This document shows positions 43,104 through 50,171 of a stretch of DNA of 50,171 bases, in pieces (positions within the stretch are counted from its first letter, which is position 1; every line of letters starts with the position of its first letter). Origin of the DNA: Gemmatimonadota bacterium (lineage in GTDB: Bacteria > Gemmatimonadota > Gemmatimonadetes > Longimicrobiales > Gaopeijiaceae); the NCBI GenBank assembly GCA_022571515.1, contig JACZXQ010000025.1, positions 1 to 50,171 on the forward strand, given 5' to 3'. A program made the position numbers and the translations under genes. Under the pieces are notes generated by a model. It saw nothing but the letters and a program-made list of their open reading frames with translations. It had not been told where the DNA came from and made no database searches.

Positions 43104-44122
43104 AGGGTGCCTGGCGCTGGATCCTCGGCATCGGCGTCAGTGTCCTCCTGATCTGGTGGGTCCTACGCGATGTCGAGATCGCCGAGGTCGGACGGCAGAT
43201 CGCGACCGGCAACCCATGGTGGTTCCTCGGCTCCGTGTTCGTAGGCACATCGGGGTACTTCATAAGGGCCATGCGCTGGAAGGTATTCCTCCATCCGCTG
43301 AAGCCCGACACCGCCCTGCATAGCCGATGGGCCGGTATCAGCATCGGCTTCATGGTGAACAACCTCATTCCCGGACGTGTGGGGGAGTTGGCTCGTCCGT
43401 ACGCGCTGGGGCGGTTGGAGGGGTTGTCTTTTTCGGGAGTGCTCGGGACCCTGGTGGTGGAGCGGTTCCTGGACACCGTGGTGATTCTGTCGTTCCTGTT
43501 CATCGCCGTACTGGCCCCCGGGTTTCCCGATTCGGTGGGGCTGTTCACGGGTGATCTCGGGTTGCTGGTCCGGGGTGCGTTCGTGTTCATGGCCATCCTG
43601 ATCGTATTGCTGCTGGGGATCCTGTTCTTCCCGGAGCCCGTGGTGCGGGCCACCGAGCGCATGGCCGTTCGGCTGCCGGGCCGATGGAGTGATCGCGTCG
43701 TTGAAGCCCTGGAGTCCTTCCTTGGGGCGATGCGCCTATTCCACAGTCCGGTGCTGGTGTTCAAAGCTCTTGCATGGAGCTATGGATTTTGGTTGTGGCA
43801 CGGCCTCTCGTTCTGGATGGGATTCAAGGCCTTTGGCGTGGAGGTCGGCTTTGGCGCCGCGATGTTCACTATGGCGATCGTGGCGTTCGCCGTCGCGATA
43901 CCCGCTGCTCCGGGGTTCTTCGGGACCTTCCAGGCGGGGGCCGCCCTGGCGCTGATCGACGTGTATGGCGTGCCCGCACCGGAGACGTTGGCGTTCGCGT
44001 TCGGCTATCACTTCGGCGGCTTCATTCCGATTACCCTGTTCGGCCTGTACTACGCCTGGCGGCTCGGGTTCTCGCTCAAGGACATCAAAGGGAATGGCGG
44101 TGGTGGTGTCGATTCACCCTGA
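43100..44122 (+). CDS. UPF0104/AglD-like membrane protein (lysylphosphatidylglycerol synthase TM region family)
   Basis: The 340 residues have about eight hydrophobic helices, beginning [21 protein letters not shown]. They contain the family motifs [32 protein letters not shown] and [17 protein letters not shown], with the typical polar Arg/Glu inside the membrane. The family covers flippase-like proteins and the N-terminal part of MprF. The specific job is unknown; lipid or polyprenol-linked transport is commonly suspected. The start is a TTG overlapping the pdxJ stop (TTGA). It overlaps ispE by about 29 bases. Confidence 0.85.
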   Translation: MKGAWRWILGIGVSVLLIWWVLRDVEIAEVGRQIATGNPWWFLGSVFVGTSGYFIRAMRWKVFLHPLKPDTALHSRWAGISIGFMVNNLIPGRVGELARPYALGRLEGLSFSGVLGTLVVERFLDTVVILSFLFIAVLAPGFPDSVGLFTGDLGLLVRGAFVFMAILIVLLLGILFFPEPVVRATERMAVRLPGRWSDRVVEALESFLGAMRLFHSPVLVFKALAWSYGFWLWHGLSFWMGFKAFGVEVGFGAAMFTMAIVAFAVAIPAAPGFFGTFQAGAALALIDVYGVPAPETLAFAFGYHFGGFIPITLFGLYYAWRLGFSLKDIKGNGGGGVDSP

Positions 44123-45026
44123 TCGTCGCGGACTCCGGCTAGAGGCGCCGGCCAAGATCAACATCGATCTGAAGGTGCTCGGCCGAGATGAGTCTGGGTA
44201 CCATCAACTCGAGACGCACTTCGCGGCCGTGGCGTTGTGTGACGTGCTCACCGTGGCGCTCGCGGAGGATGGCCTGGAGTTGAGCGTGCAGGGTGCTGAG
44301 TTGGGTGATCCCCGCGACAATCTGGTATATCGGGCCGCAGCGGCGTTTATCGCGGAGGCCGACGTGGCAGAAGGCGCGCGGATGACGCTCGAAAAGGCCA
44401 TTCCGGCGGGAGCGGGACTGGGCGGGGGCTCCTCGGATGCGGCCGCGACCCTAAAGCTTCTGAACCGCCTACACGGCGACCCTCTGTCAGAGGTGGATCT
44501 ATCCGTCATCGGGAGCGGTCTCGGCGCGGATGTGCCCTTTTTTTTGTCGCCCTCTCCATGCGCGCTCGGGTTCGACCGAGGGGACCGGCTCGTTCCCATC
44601 GATCCTCTACCGGAGTCGCCCGTCGTGTTGGCCATCCCGCCGATCCACGTGAGCACCGCCGAGGCGTATACGATGCTCTCCGACTCCAGAGGAGGCACCG
44701 ATACATTCACGACGGACGAGCACGAGGTCGTGAATGTCCGGACAATGCCCGACTGGGATGGCGCGGCCAAGGACGCCTCCAACGACTTCGAGGACGTAAT
44801 CTTCGACCTACATCCGTCGCTCGGGGTACTCCGGAACGAGATCGAGCAAGCCGGAGCGTTCCTGGCGCGCTTGTCGGGCAGTGGGGCTGCAGTCTTCGGG
44901 CTCTTCGATCAGGAAGAGGAGGCCGCCAAAGCGGCCGAAAAGCTCGCCGAGTCTTTCCCGGAGATTTCGTTCGTGGTGACGGAGACGCTGACCGCATGGC
45001 CGCAGACGCACCTCGCTCGGGGTTGA
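44094..45026 (+). CDS. ispE: 4-diphosphocytidyl-2-C-methyl-D-erythritol kinase
   Basis: IspE phosphorylates CDP-methylerythritol in the MEP pathway of isoprenoid synthesis. The protein (310 residues from the ATG at 44094) is a GHMP kinase: LEAPAKINIDLKVLGRDESG, PAGAGLGGGSSDAAATLKLL with the ATP-binding glycine loop, and late SGSGAAVFGLF. Three GTG codons at 44100-44108 are alternative starts, and the frame overlaps the previous gene by 29 bases. The stop lies inside the predicted tRNA promoter. Length is normal. Confidence 0.93.
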   Translation: MAVVVSIHPDRRGLRLEAPAKINIDLKVLGRDESGYHQLETHFAAVALCDVLTVALAEDGLELSVQGAELGDPRDNLVYRAAAAFIAEADVAEGARMTLEKAIPAGAGLGGGSSDAAATLKLLNRLHGDPLSEVDLSVIGSGLGADVPFFLSPSPCALGFDRGDRLVPIDPLPESPVVLAIPPIHVSTAEAYTMLSDSRGGTDTFTTDEHEVVNVRTMPDWDGAAKDASNDFEDVIFDLHPSLGVLRNEIEQAGAFLARLSGSGAAVFGLFDQEEEAAKAAEKLAESFPEISFVVTETLTAWPQTHLARG

Positions 45027-45052
45027 GGTCCGTTCAAGGAAAGCGTTAGGAT
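45023..45052 (+). promoter_or_regulatory. probable promoter of tRNA-Gln, overlapping the ispE stop
   Basis: TTGAGG (45023-45028), an 18-base spacer and TAGGAT (45047-45052), placing the start of transcription about 45059, next to the mature tRNA 5' end at 45061. Confidence 0.45.
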
Positions 45053-45060
45053 TGGTCGAA

Positions 45061-45131
45061 AGCCCCCTGGTGTAATGGCAGCACAGCGGCCTTTGGAGCC
45101 GCTGGTCCAGGTTCGAACCCTGGGGGGGCTA
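45061..45131 (+). tRNA. tRNA-Gln (anticodon UUG)
   Basis: A complete cloverleaf. Acceptor AGCCCCC (45061-45067) pairs with GGGGGCT (45124-45130), with discriminator A at 45131. The D-arm lies at 45070-45084. The anticodon stem is GCGGC/GCCGC with loop CTTTGGA, so the anticodon TTG (45093-45095) reads CAA glutamine codons. The T-arm is CCAGG-TTCGAAC-CCTGG. The CCA end is not encoded. It closes the alaS-ispE gene string and lies on the left side of a compositionally different stretch. Confidence 0.95.
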
Positions 45132-45259
45132 TGGAGGGTGTCACTGTAACCCATGTCTCTTTACCGGACCCGCCGGGGCATCTGACAAGCGATTGCTACA
45201 GTCGCGTTAGACGTCAGGCTCGCGCGCTTCGCTCGCGGTGGTATTGGAAGAGCTGGGGA

Positions 45260-46348
45260 TTAGTAGTCGAAGGAGTTTGCTTGCGTCCACACCTGGGTGT
45301 CGGGATGGAAGGCCGACCAGGCGAACCAGAAGGCGGTCATCGACTCGGCGTAGAGTCCTAGAGAGGCGCCTTCCAGCGGTCCCTCGACCACCTCTCCACC
45401 CAGGCTCCACCAACTCCCTGTCTCCACATCGAAGACCTTACCGTCTTCGACCGTGAACGTCAGAGGGGCTCCAGATCCACCGCCCTGGGGGATTCGCGAG
45501 AACGTGTTGCCGGACTTTCCCGCTCTGTCCCAAACGACCACGAGAGACTCACCGTCCACCTCCACGTTCACGACGGCGAGTTCCCCCAAAGCGTCGAGTT
45601 CCAGGAATGGGACAGCGAGAAAGCCACCGTTCGGACCTTCGATTCCAACGATCCGCTCCTTGGGTTGGCGCGAATGATCGTATTCCTGGGGGGAGAATGG
45701 GGGATCGTCGAGTTGCTCGTATCCCCCGTAGGGGTACTGCGTATAGTCGCGGCCGTAGCCGGTCGAGCCGGATACCACCTTCGTGTTCGGGAACTGCCCC
45801 TGCCACGCTTCCCAGGTCATTTCCGAAATTGCCAGACGTGGCAGGACGGTCTGTCTCCGCAGCCCGCAGACCCCCTTACCCATGATCTGGGAGAAAAGTG
45901 TCTCTTCGTCCGATCGATCATACATGACGAGGTTGCTCATGAAGAGGAGCCCCGACACGCCAAGCTCGGCCCCGTTCACGGGCTCCCGATCGAAGGCCAT
46001 TGCCGTACCGGTGAGCGGACAGTAGGTGATCGCTATCTTGGCATCCTGGATATCCAGGTTAATGATCTCGTGCCACCACAGGATGTTGTGGGGAATGGCC
46101 AGGGTCTCCCCACCGAATTGGAAGCCGATCACCCTGTCGGTTGGTAGGAGGTATCCGGTGGTCTCATCCCCAGCGGCCACGAACGCGGGGTTGGTCAGAG
46201 ACGGGATGCCGTCCCGTGCCGCGCCCACCAGCAGTTGACTGAGGTCGATCGTGCAGATGGGGTCGCCGGCGTCAACCGTTAACGGACTGGTGCTATCACC
46301 ACCGCAAGCGCTGAGTGCGAGGAAGGCGGCGAGGTAGAGGCGCGACAT
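45260..46348 (-). CDS. DUF3179 domain lipoprotein
   Basis: From the ATG at 46348 the protein has 362 residues (an ATG at 46363 would add five). The signal sequence ends in a lipobox, ALSAC followed by GG, so it should be a lipoprotein. The rest matches DUF3179: IPSLTNPAFV, DRVIGFQFGGETLAIPH, WWHEIINLDI, ITYCPLTGTAMAFDR, GVSGLLFMSNLVMYDR, ETLFSQIMGKG, YGRDYTQYPYGGYE and WFAWSAFHPDTQVW. The conserved Cys in ITYCPLTG is in place. The function of the family is unknown, although it often travels with redox or secreted proteins. It is opposite the SusCD pair and shares the 46.3-46.8 kb control region. Confidence 0.85.
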   Translation of the reverse strand: MSRLYLAAFLALSACGGDSTSPLTVDAGDPICTIDLSQLLVGAARDGIPSLTNPAFVAAGDETTGYLLPTDRVIGFQFGGETLAIPHNILWWHEIINLDIQDAKIAITYCPLTGTAMAFDREPVNGAELGVSGLLFMSNLVMYDRSDEETLFSQIMGKGVCGLRRQTVLPRLAISEMTWEAWQGQFPNTKVVSGSTGYGRDYTQYPYGGYEQLDDPPFSPQEYDHSRQPKERIVGIEGPNGGFLAVPFLELDALGELAVVNVEVDGESLVVVWDRAGKSGNTFSRIPQGGGSGAPLTFTVEDGKVFDVETGSWWSLGGEVVEGPLEGASLGLYAESMTAFWFAWSAFHPDTQVWTQANSFDY

Positions 46349-46822
46349 CGGTTCGGCCGACATGCTTTCTCCAGGTGACCGCGAGGGCTATTCATCAAAC
46401 GCGAGGCCGTCCGGGGACGTTCCCGCACCTGCCAAGTTCTCCATGTCGAGGTTTCTCCTGCGCCAGTCTCCGGTCTCCTCAAGATCGACCTGAAACGTCT
46501 ATCGCGTCGCGAGATCTAGTTTGATCGACACTGCCGGCGAGCGCCCCAACCAGTAACGTCAGATCGGTTTGCATCGAGCCCCCGCCGAAGCGCATCTCGG
46601 CTACGTAATTCTTCTTGACTACACCGGCTAAGGCGCTGTAGAATGCGTCAAGTCTGGCGCGCTCCAACATCGATTAGGATCAAAACTCGTGGGTACCTGA
46701 GTATGTTCCCTCGAAATTACCCACTGTTTCGGCGCCGGGGTTCTGGACCGCCTCGGCCTTGGAGTCGCTACTGTCACCCCGCCATCCTGAATGGACCCTG
46801 CAGTCCAATGGAGGACCAAGGT
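46349..46822. other. intergenic region of about 470 bases between the DUF3179 and SusC genes
   Basis: No convincing coding sequence. Short frames on both strands (a 69-residue plus frame at 46315-46524 and a 63-residue minus frame at 46479-46670) have no recognisable motif or start signal. The only supported element is the plus-strand promoter at 46615-46644. GC content falls within this region, from about 63% near 46.4 kb to about 55% near 46.6 kb in lines counted by hand. Confidence 0.6.
46615..46644 (+). promoter_or_regulatory. strong sigma-70-type promoter of the SusC gene
   Basis: TTGACT (46615-46620), an 18-base spacer and TAGAAT (46639-46644): five of six matches in each box. Transcription would start about 46651, leaving a leader of roughly 170 bases before the ATG at 46823. 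Confidence 0.62.
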
Positions 46823-49800
46823 ATGGTCAATGCAAGTAAGTGGCGGTTTTGGTTCCTGTTTGAGTTGGCCGCAATTGTCTCACTCATCGGAATCACAGTT
46901 GAGACCAGTTCTGCGCAGGAGAATTTCGGTACTGTCATCGGTTCGATGAGTGCCGAGGACACGGGTAACCCCCTCGTCGGTGGCAATGTCATTGTCGTAG
47001 GTACCGCGTTGGGCGCGTTGTCAGGTGGTAATGGGTCATTTATCATTGAGCGAGTCCCCCCGGGAACCTACGAGATTGAATTCAGTTTTATTGGGTATAA
47101 GACCACGAGGGTGGACGTCACGATTGCGGCCGGCCAACGGGTCTCAGTCAGTGGTCGATTGGGACTCGACCCCCTCAATTTGGACGAAATCGTCGTTACC
47201 GGCTACGGTGCAGTCCGCAAGGAACAACTGACCGGGTCCATGGTGTTGATTACTGCTAAGGATCTGACCCTGCTCCCGTCGACGACCTTCCAGGATGTAA
47301 TCCAGGGCCAACCCGGTATTCTCGTTACCTCCCGGGACGGTGCCCCAGGTGCGGGCTTCAATATCCGGGTACGGGGAATCGGCTCAATTACAGCAGGCAG
47401 CGAGCCTCTTTATGTTATCGACGGCATCCCCTTGGTTACCGGGACAGGGAACGGTACAGAGGTCGGCAACTCAGGTCGCACAGCCAACGCGCTGGCGTCT
47501 CTCAACCCGAATGACATCGAGAGTCTCGTCGTCCTTAAGGATGCTGCCTCCACTGCCATTTACGGCTCCCGTGGAGCGAATGGTGTTGTCCTGATCACCA
47601 CCAAAGGCGGCGTGGCCGGCAGCTCCATTTGGACGAGTTCACCAAGACTCGAATTGAAGACCCAATTCGGAGTCTCTGATTATGCCTTCAATAACCTCCT
47701 CCAAGGGCTCAACGCGAACGAATACCACGAGTACTTCATTTCCGCCCGGACCGCCGGCGGCATGTCCATATCCGACGCCGAGGCGCAGTATGCCAGCCAA
47801 TGGCCCGTTACGGAGGACAACAATTGGCGCGACATAATCAGTCGAAATGGAGTCACGAGTCAGTTCAACCTTAGTGCAACGGGCGGCAGCGCGAGATTTA
47901 CATATTACCTTTCCGCCGGCCTGTTCGATCAGGAAGGCAATGTCGAGGAACAGTTCTTTACCCGATATTCTTCCAGGATAAACCTCTCGGCACAGATCAC
48001 GGATAGGTTCACCATTTCGAATAACCTGAGCGTAGCTAAGACAGAGCAAAATGGCATCAACGACGGTAGCGCATGGGAGGCGCCGTTCTACATGGCTCTC
48101 TTCATGCCGCCTGTCCTACCCATGTACGATGAGGAAGGTGAGTGGTACGCCAAGCACACAAATGTCATGGGTGCCAATCATCCCCTGGGTGGTCTGTTTG
48201 AGAACCCCAAGTGGAGAGACACCAACCGGGTCATTGATAACATCACCGGGAGGTTTCAGATCAATGACAACTTCACCATTGCGTCTGCCTGGAGCTTCGA
48301 CATCTATGAGATGCACGATTATGTCTTCCAGAATGCACGCTTCGGGGACGGTCGGAACTCTGGGGGTTGGGTTGACGATGCCAGAGTGGAGACTGTAACC
48401 TGGCAAGGCAGCCATACGGTGAATTTCAGTAATGTCTTCGGCCGATTGCATAATGTTGACGCACTCGCCGGATATGAGACCATCAAATCCGAGAGGTCCC
48501 GGGTTAATGGCTGGGGTGAAGGGTTCGCTCATCCTGATCTGATGACCGGTCAAAGCGCCGCGATTACCGAATCGAGCGCTTCGGAGTCTGCTTTTTCGTT
48601 CGAGTCCGTTTTCACCAGCGTGAATTACGACTACGACAGAACGTACTTCCTCTCGGCTTCTTACCGGAGAGACGGTTCATCACGGTTCGGCCCCGACAAG
48701 AGATACGGGAACTTCTGGTCTGTGGGAGCGGGGTACAACCTGACCAATGGAGGCTTCGTCCCATCCTTCTTCGATTATCTGAAACTCAGGGGCAGCTTCG
48801 GGCTGGTCGGCAACGCCGCCATCGGCAACTATGAGTGGCAGGGCCTGGTTGGCTTCAACAGAGAATATGTCGGCCTGCCTGGTTCGTCACCGTCCCAGGT
48901 AGCCAACAGGCTGTTGACGTGGGAATCGCAGGAGTCGTTCAATGTAGGCGTTGATTATGCGGTGTTCGACAACAGAGTGACGGGTACGGCTGAATACTAC
49001 AGGAAGAACTCCACGGACCTGTTGCTGAATGTACCGACCTCGTTGACGACGGGTTTCCGGAGCACTCTGCAGAATTTCGGAGACATGAAAAACTCCGGGG
49101 TTGAATTCTCGGTGCAGGCGTCAGTCCTGAGAACACCGGATTATGATCTGAGTGTGAATTTCAACGTCACGTCACAGAGTAATGAGATCACAAAGCTCGG
49201 GGAGCCGTTCGTTGACGGTACCAAGAGAAGAGAAGTAGGCAGAGACTACCAGGAATACTACCTGTATGGCTGGGCCGGCGTGGATCCCGCCAACGGCAAG
49301 CCTCAATACTATACCGACGCGAGCAAGACGACGATAACCAGCAAGCTCAACGAAGCCAAACGGTTCTATGATGGCAAGAGCGCCACGCCGGATTACCTGG
49401 GAAGCTTTGGCTTCAGGGCACGTTACAAGCGGTTCAGGCTGAGCACCCTCGCCACCTATATGTTGGGCCATTACCTCTACGAGGGAGCCGAACGGTTCTA
49501 CCATGGCGATGGCCGGTATCTGCCGCGGTCGACGTCCCGGTGGGCATGGGAGAACAGCTGGAAACAACCGGGCGACGATGCCCTCTTCCCACAACAGAGA
49601 TGGGGCGGCAACTCGGGCTCACAGCCTAGCAACTCTGACAGATGGCTCAGTCAGGGAGATTATGTCCGGTTCAAGGACGTGACCCTTACGTATCAGGTCC
49701 CAGAGTCATGGGCGAATATGGCGAGGCTGAATTCACTTGAGGCCCACCTCAGTGTGGCCAACGCTTTCACGTGGGTTGCCGACGGAAACCTCCACTTCGA

Positions 49801-49885
49801 TCCCGAGCAGACCATCAATGGTGTCTATAACACAGGCACTCCGAATTCCAAGACCCTGAGTTTCGGATTGACCGTGGGATTCTGA
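46823..49885 (+). CDS. SusC/RagA family TonB-dependent outer membrane receptor
   Basis: A 1,020-residue outer membrane protein; ATG at 46823 has GGAGG 8 bases upstream. Residues 1-32 are a signal peptide (SSAQE end). Residues about 34-115 are a carboxypeptidase-regulatory-like beta domain (GGNVIVVGTALGALSGGNGS, PPGTYEIEFSFIGYKTTRV). DEIVVTGYGAVRKEQLTGSM marks the start of the plug, a TonB-box-like entry seen in SusC/RagA. The plug has RVRGIGSITAGSEPLYVIDG and VLKDAASTAIYGSRGANGV. The barrel ends with the outer-membrane C-terminal TLSFGLTVGF (terminal Phe). It imports oligosaccharides or peptides with its SusD partner. GC is lower than elsewhere in the window. Substrate cannot be told. Confidence 0.95.
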   Translation: MVNASKWRFWFLFELAAIVSLIGITVETSSAQENFGTVIGSMSAEDTGNPLVGGNVIVVGTALGALSGGNGSFIIERVPPGTYEIEFSFIGYKTTRVDVTIAAGQRVSVSGRLGLDPLNLDEIVVTGYGAVRKEQLTGSMVLITAKDLTLLPSTTFQDVIQGQPGILVTSRDGAPGAGFNIRVRGIGSITAGSEPLYVIDGIPLVTGTGNGTEVGNSGRTANALASLNPNDIESLVVLKDAASTAIYGSRGANGVVLITTKGGVAGSSIWTSSPRLELKTQFGVSDYAFNNLLQGLNANEYHEYFISARTAGGMSISDAEAQYASQWPVTEDNNWRDIISRNGVTSQFNLSATGGSARFTYYLSAGLFDQEGNVEEQFFTRYSSRINLSAQITDRFTISNNLSVAKTEQNGINDGSAWEAPFYMALFMPPVLPMYDEEGEWYAKHTNVMGANHPLGGLFENPKWRDTNRVIDNITGRFQINDNFTIASAWSFDIYEMHDYVFQNARFGDGRNSGGWVDDARVETVTWQGSHTVNFSNVFGRLHNVDALAGYETIKSERSRVNGWGEGFAHPDLMTGQSAAITESSASESAFSFESVFTSVNYDYDRTYFLSASYRRDGSSRFGPDKRYGNFWSVGAGYNLTNGGFVPSFFDYLKLRGSFGLVGNAAIGNYEWQGLVGFNREYVGLPGSSPSQVANRLLTWESQESFNVGVDYAVFDNRVTGTAEYYRKNSTDLLLNVPTSLTTGFRSTLQNFGDMKNSGVEFSVQASVLRTPDYDLSVNFNVTSQSNEITKLGEPFVDGTKRREVGRDYQEYYLYGWAGVDPANGKPQYYTDASKTTITSKLNEAKRFYDGKSATPDYLGSFGFRARYKRFRLSTLATYMLGHYLYEGAERFYHGDGRYLPRSTSRWAWENSWKQPGDDALFPQQRWGGNSGSQPSNSDRWLSQGDYVRFKDVTLTYQVPESWANMARLNSLEAHLSVANAFTWVADGNLHFDPEQTINGVYNTGTPNSKTLSFGLTVGF

Positions 49886-49939
49886 GGCCAAGCAACCAGA
49901 GTGATTCTCAACACCATTGATAAAGGAAAAGGATTGATC

Positions 49940-50171
49940 ATGAGACTCTTAAAGATTGCTAAATTGGCGGTTCTCTCGCCGGTGGCCTTCCTTGGCTTTG
50001 GATGTGGCGACTTGGTCCTGGAGCCCCAGCAAAGCCTATCAGATGATGCGTATTTCGCCTCCATCGGCGACTTTCGGGCCGCTATCGTTGGCGTCTATGA
50101 CCAGATGCAGATTGCAGACTACTATGGACGCAGCCTGCATCTCATGTCCGACATCATGGGCGACGATGTAA
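49940..50171 (+). CDS. SusD/RagB family lipoprotein, N-terminal part (cut by the window end)
   Basis: The frame opens at ATG 49940, with GGAAAAGGA upstream, and runs out of the window after 77 codons. The leader MRLLKIAKLAVLSP ... GFGC has a lipobox ending at Cys22, so it is a lipoprotein. The next residues (GDLVLEPQQSLSDDAYFASI, then DFRAAIVGVYDQMQIADYYG) are typical of the SusD N-terminus. It binds substrate and caps the SusC channel. The gene follows SusC by 54 bases. Confidence 0.88.
   Translation, partial: MRLLKIAKLAVLSPVAFLGFGCGDLVLEPQQSLSDDAYFASIGDFRAAIVGVYDQMQIADYYGRSLHLMSDIMGDDV

Noticed and set aside
46479-46670. A 63-residue minus-strand frame in the DUF3179/SusC intergenic region
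   Set aside because: No start signal or motif and it overlaps the SusC promoter.

Overview
This window most likely comes from a high-GC, diderm, respiring bacterium of the Gemmatimonadota or a close relative. That placement is an inference. It rests on GC-rich code of roughly 65% in the lines I counted by hand, a SusC/RagA + SusD pair in an otherwise GC-rich genome, paired M16 peptidases, a cytochrome c maturation operon and densely overlapping housekeeping genes. No rRNA gene is present to settle it.

Layout. (1) About 0.2-4.7 kb, minus strand: an ECF sigma factor, an anti-sigma factor with two zinc-binding HxxxCxxC modules, a secreted/membrane protein with a bactofilin-like beta-helical stretch, a toast-rack-like (DUF4097/LiaF-type) exported protein and a small membrane protein. 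This looks like one self-regulated envelope-stress operon and is the best candidate for an undescribed system. menG/ubiE diverges from it. (2) About 5.4-13.0 kb, minus strand: purD-fpg-M16-M16 (an active and an inactive M16 peptidase), then an M48 metallopeptidase with a clear terminator, then a cystathionine gamma-synthase-type PLP enzyme. (3) About 13.1-19.5 kb, plus strand: a phosphohexomutase (GlmM-like) and glmS for UDP-GlcNAc supply, then dtd, maf, glpK and a TIGR00725/LOG-like gene. (4) About 19.5-26.4 kb, plus strand: a cytochrome c maturation (System I) operon, ccmE-ccmF-CcmI-like-ccmA-ccmB-ccmC-CcmD-like, followed by an outer-membrane-type protein. CcmE is the Cys (CxxxY) variant, and no ccmH or ccmG is seen. 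(5) About 26.4-30.4 kb, minus strand: an unknown 141-aa protein, then a GT2-DUF2064 fusion, a TVP38/TMEM64 membrane protein and a MerA-like flavoprotein. (6) About 30.5-45.1 kb, plus strand: recA with its terminator, then a long run from alaS through an unknown 98-aa gene, a CpsB-type PHP phosphatase, a GmhA-like isomerase, a ferritin-like protein, an SDR, a CCA-adding-type nucleotidyltransferase, rarA, hflX, a DUF2520 protein, pdxJ, a UPF0104/AglD-type membrane protein and ispE, ending at tRNA-Gln(UUG). Most neighbours in this run overlap by 1-4 bases. (7) About 45.2-50.2 kb: a DUF3179 lipoprotein on the minus strand, then a SusC/RagA TonB-dependent receptor and the start of its SusD lipoprotein. 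Hand-counted lines in this last pair are about 43-52% GC, clearly lower than the rest, which suggests recent acquisition downstream of the tRNA.

Most of the window is housekeeping: cell-wall precursors, quinone methylation, cytochrome c assembly, translation quality control and DNA repair. The less ordinary parts are the sigma/anti-sigma envelope operon, the variant Ccm system with its zinc-ribbon CcmI-like protein and trailing outer-membrane protein, the glycosyltransferase-TVP38-MerA-like group, and the SusCD locus of foreign composition. All functions are read from sequence motifs only; no database search was run.
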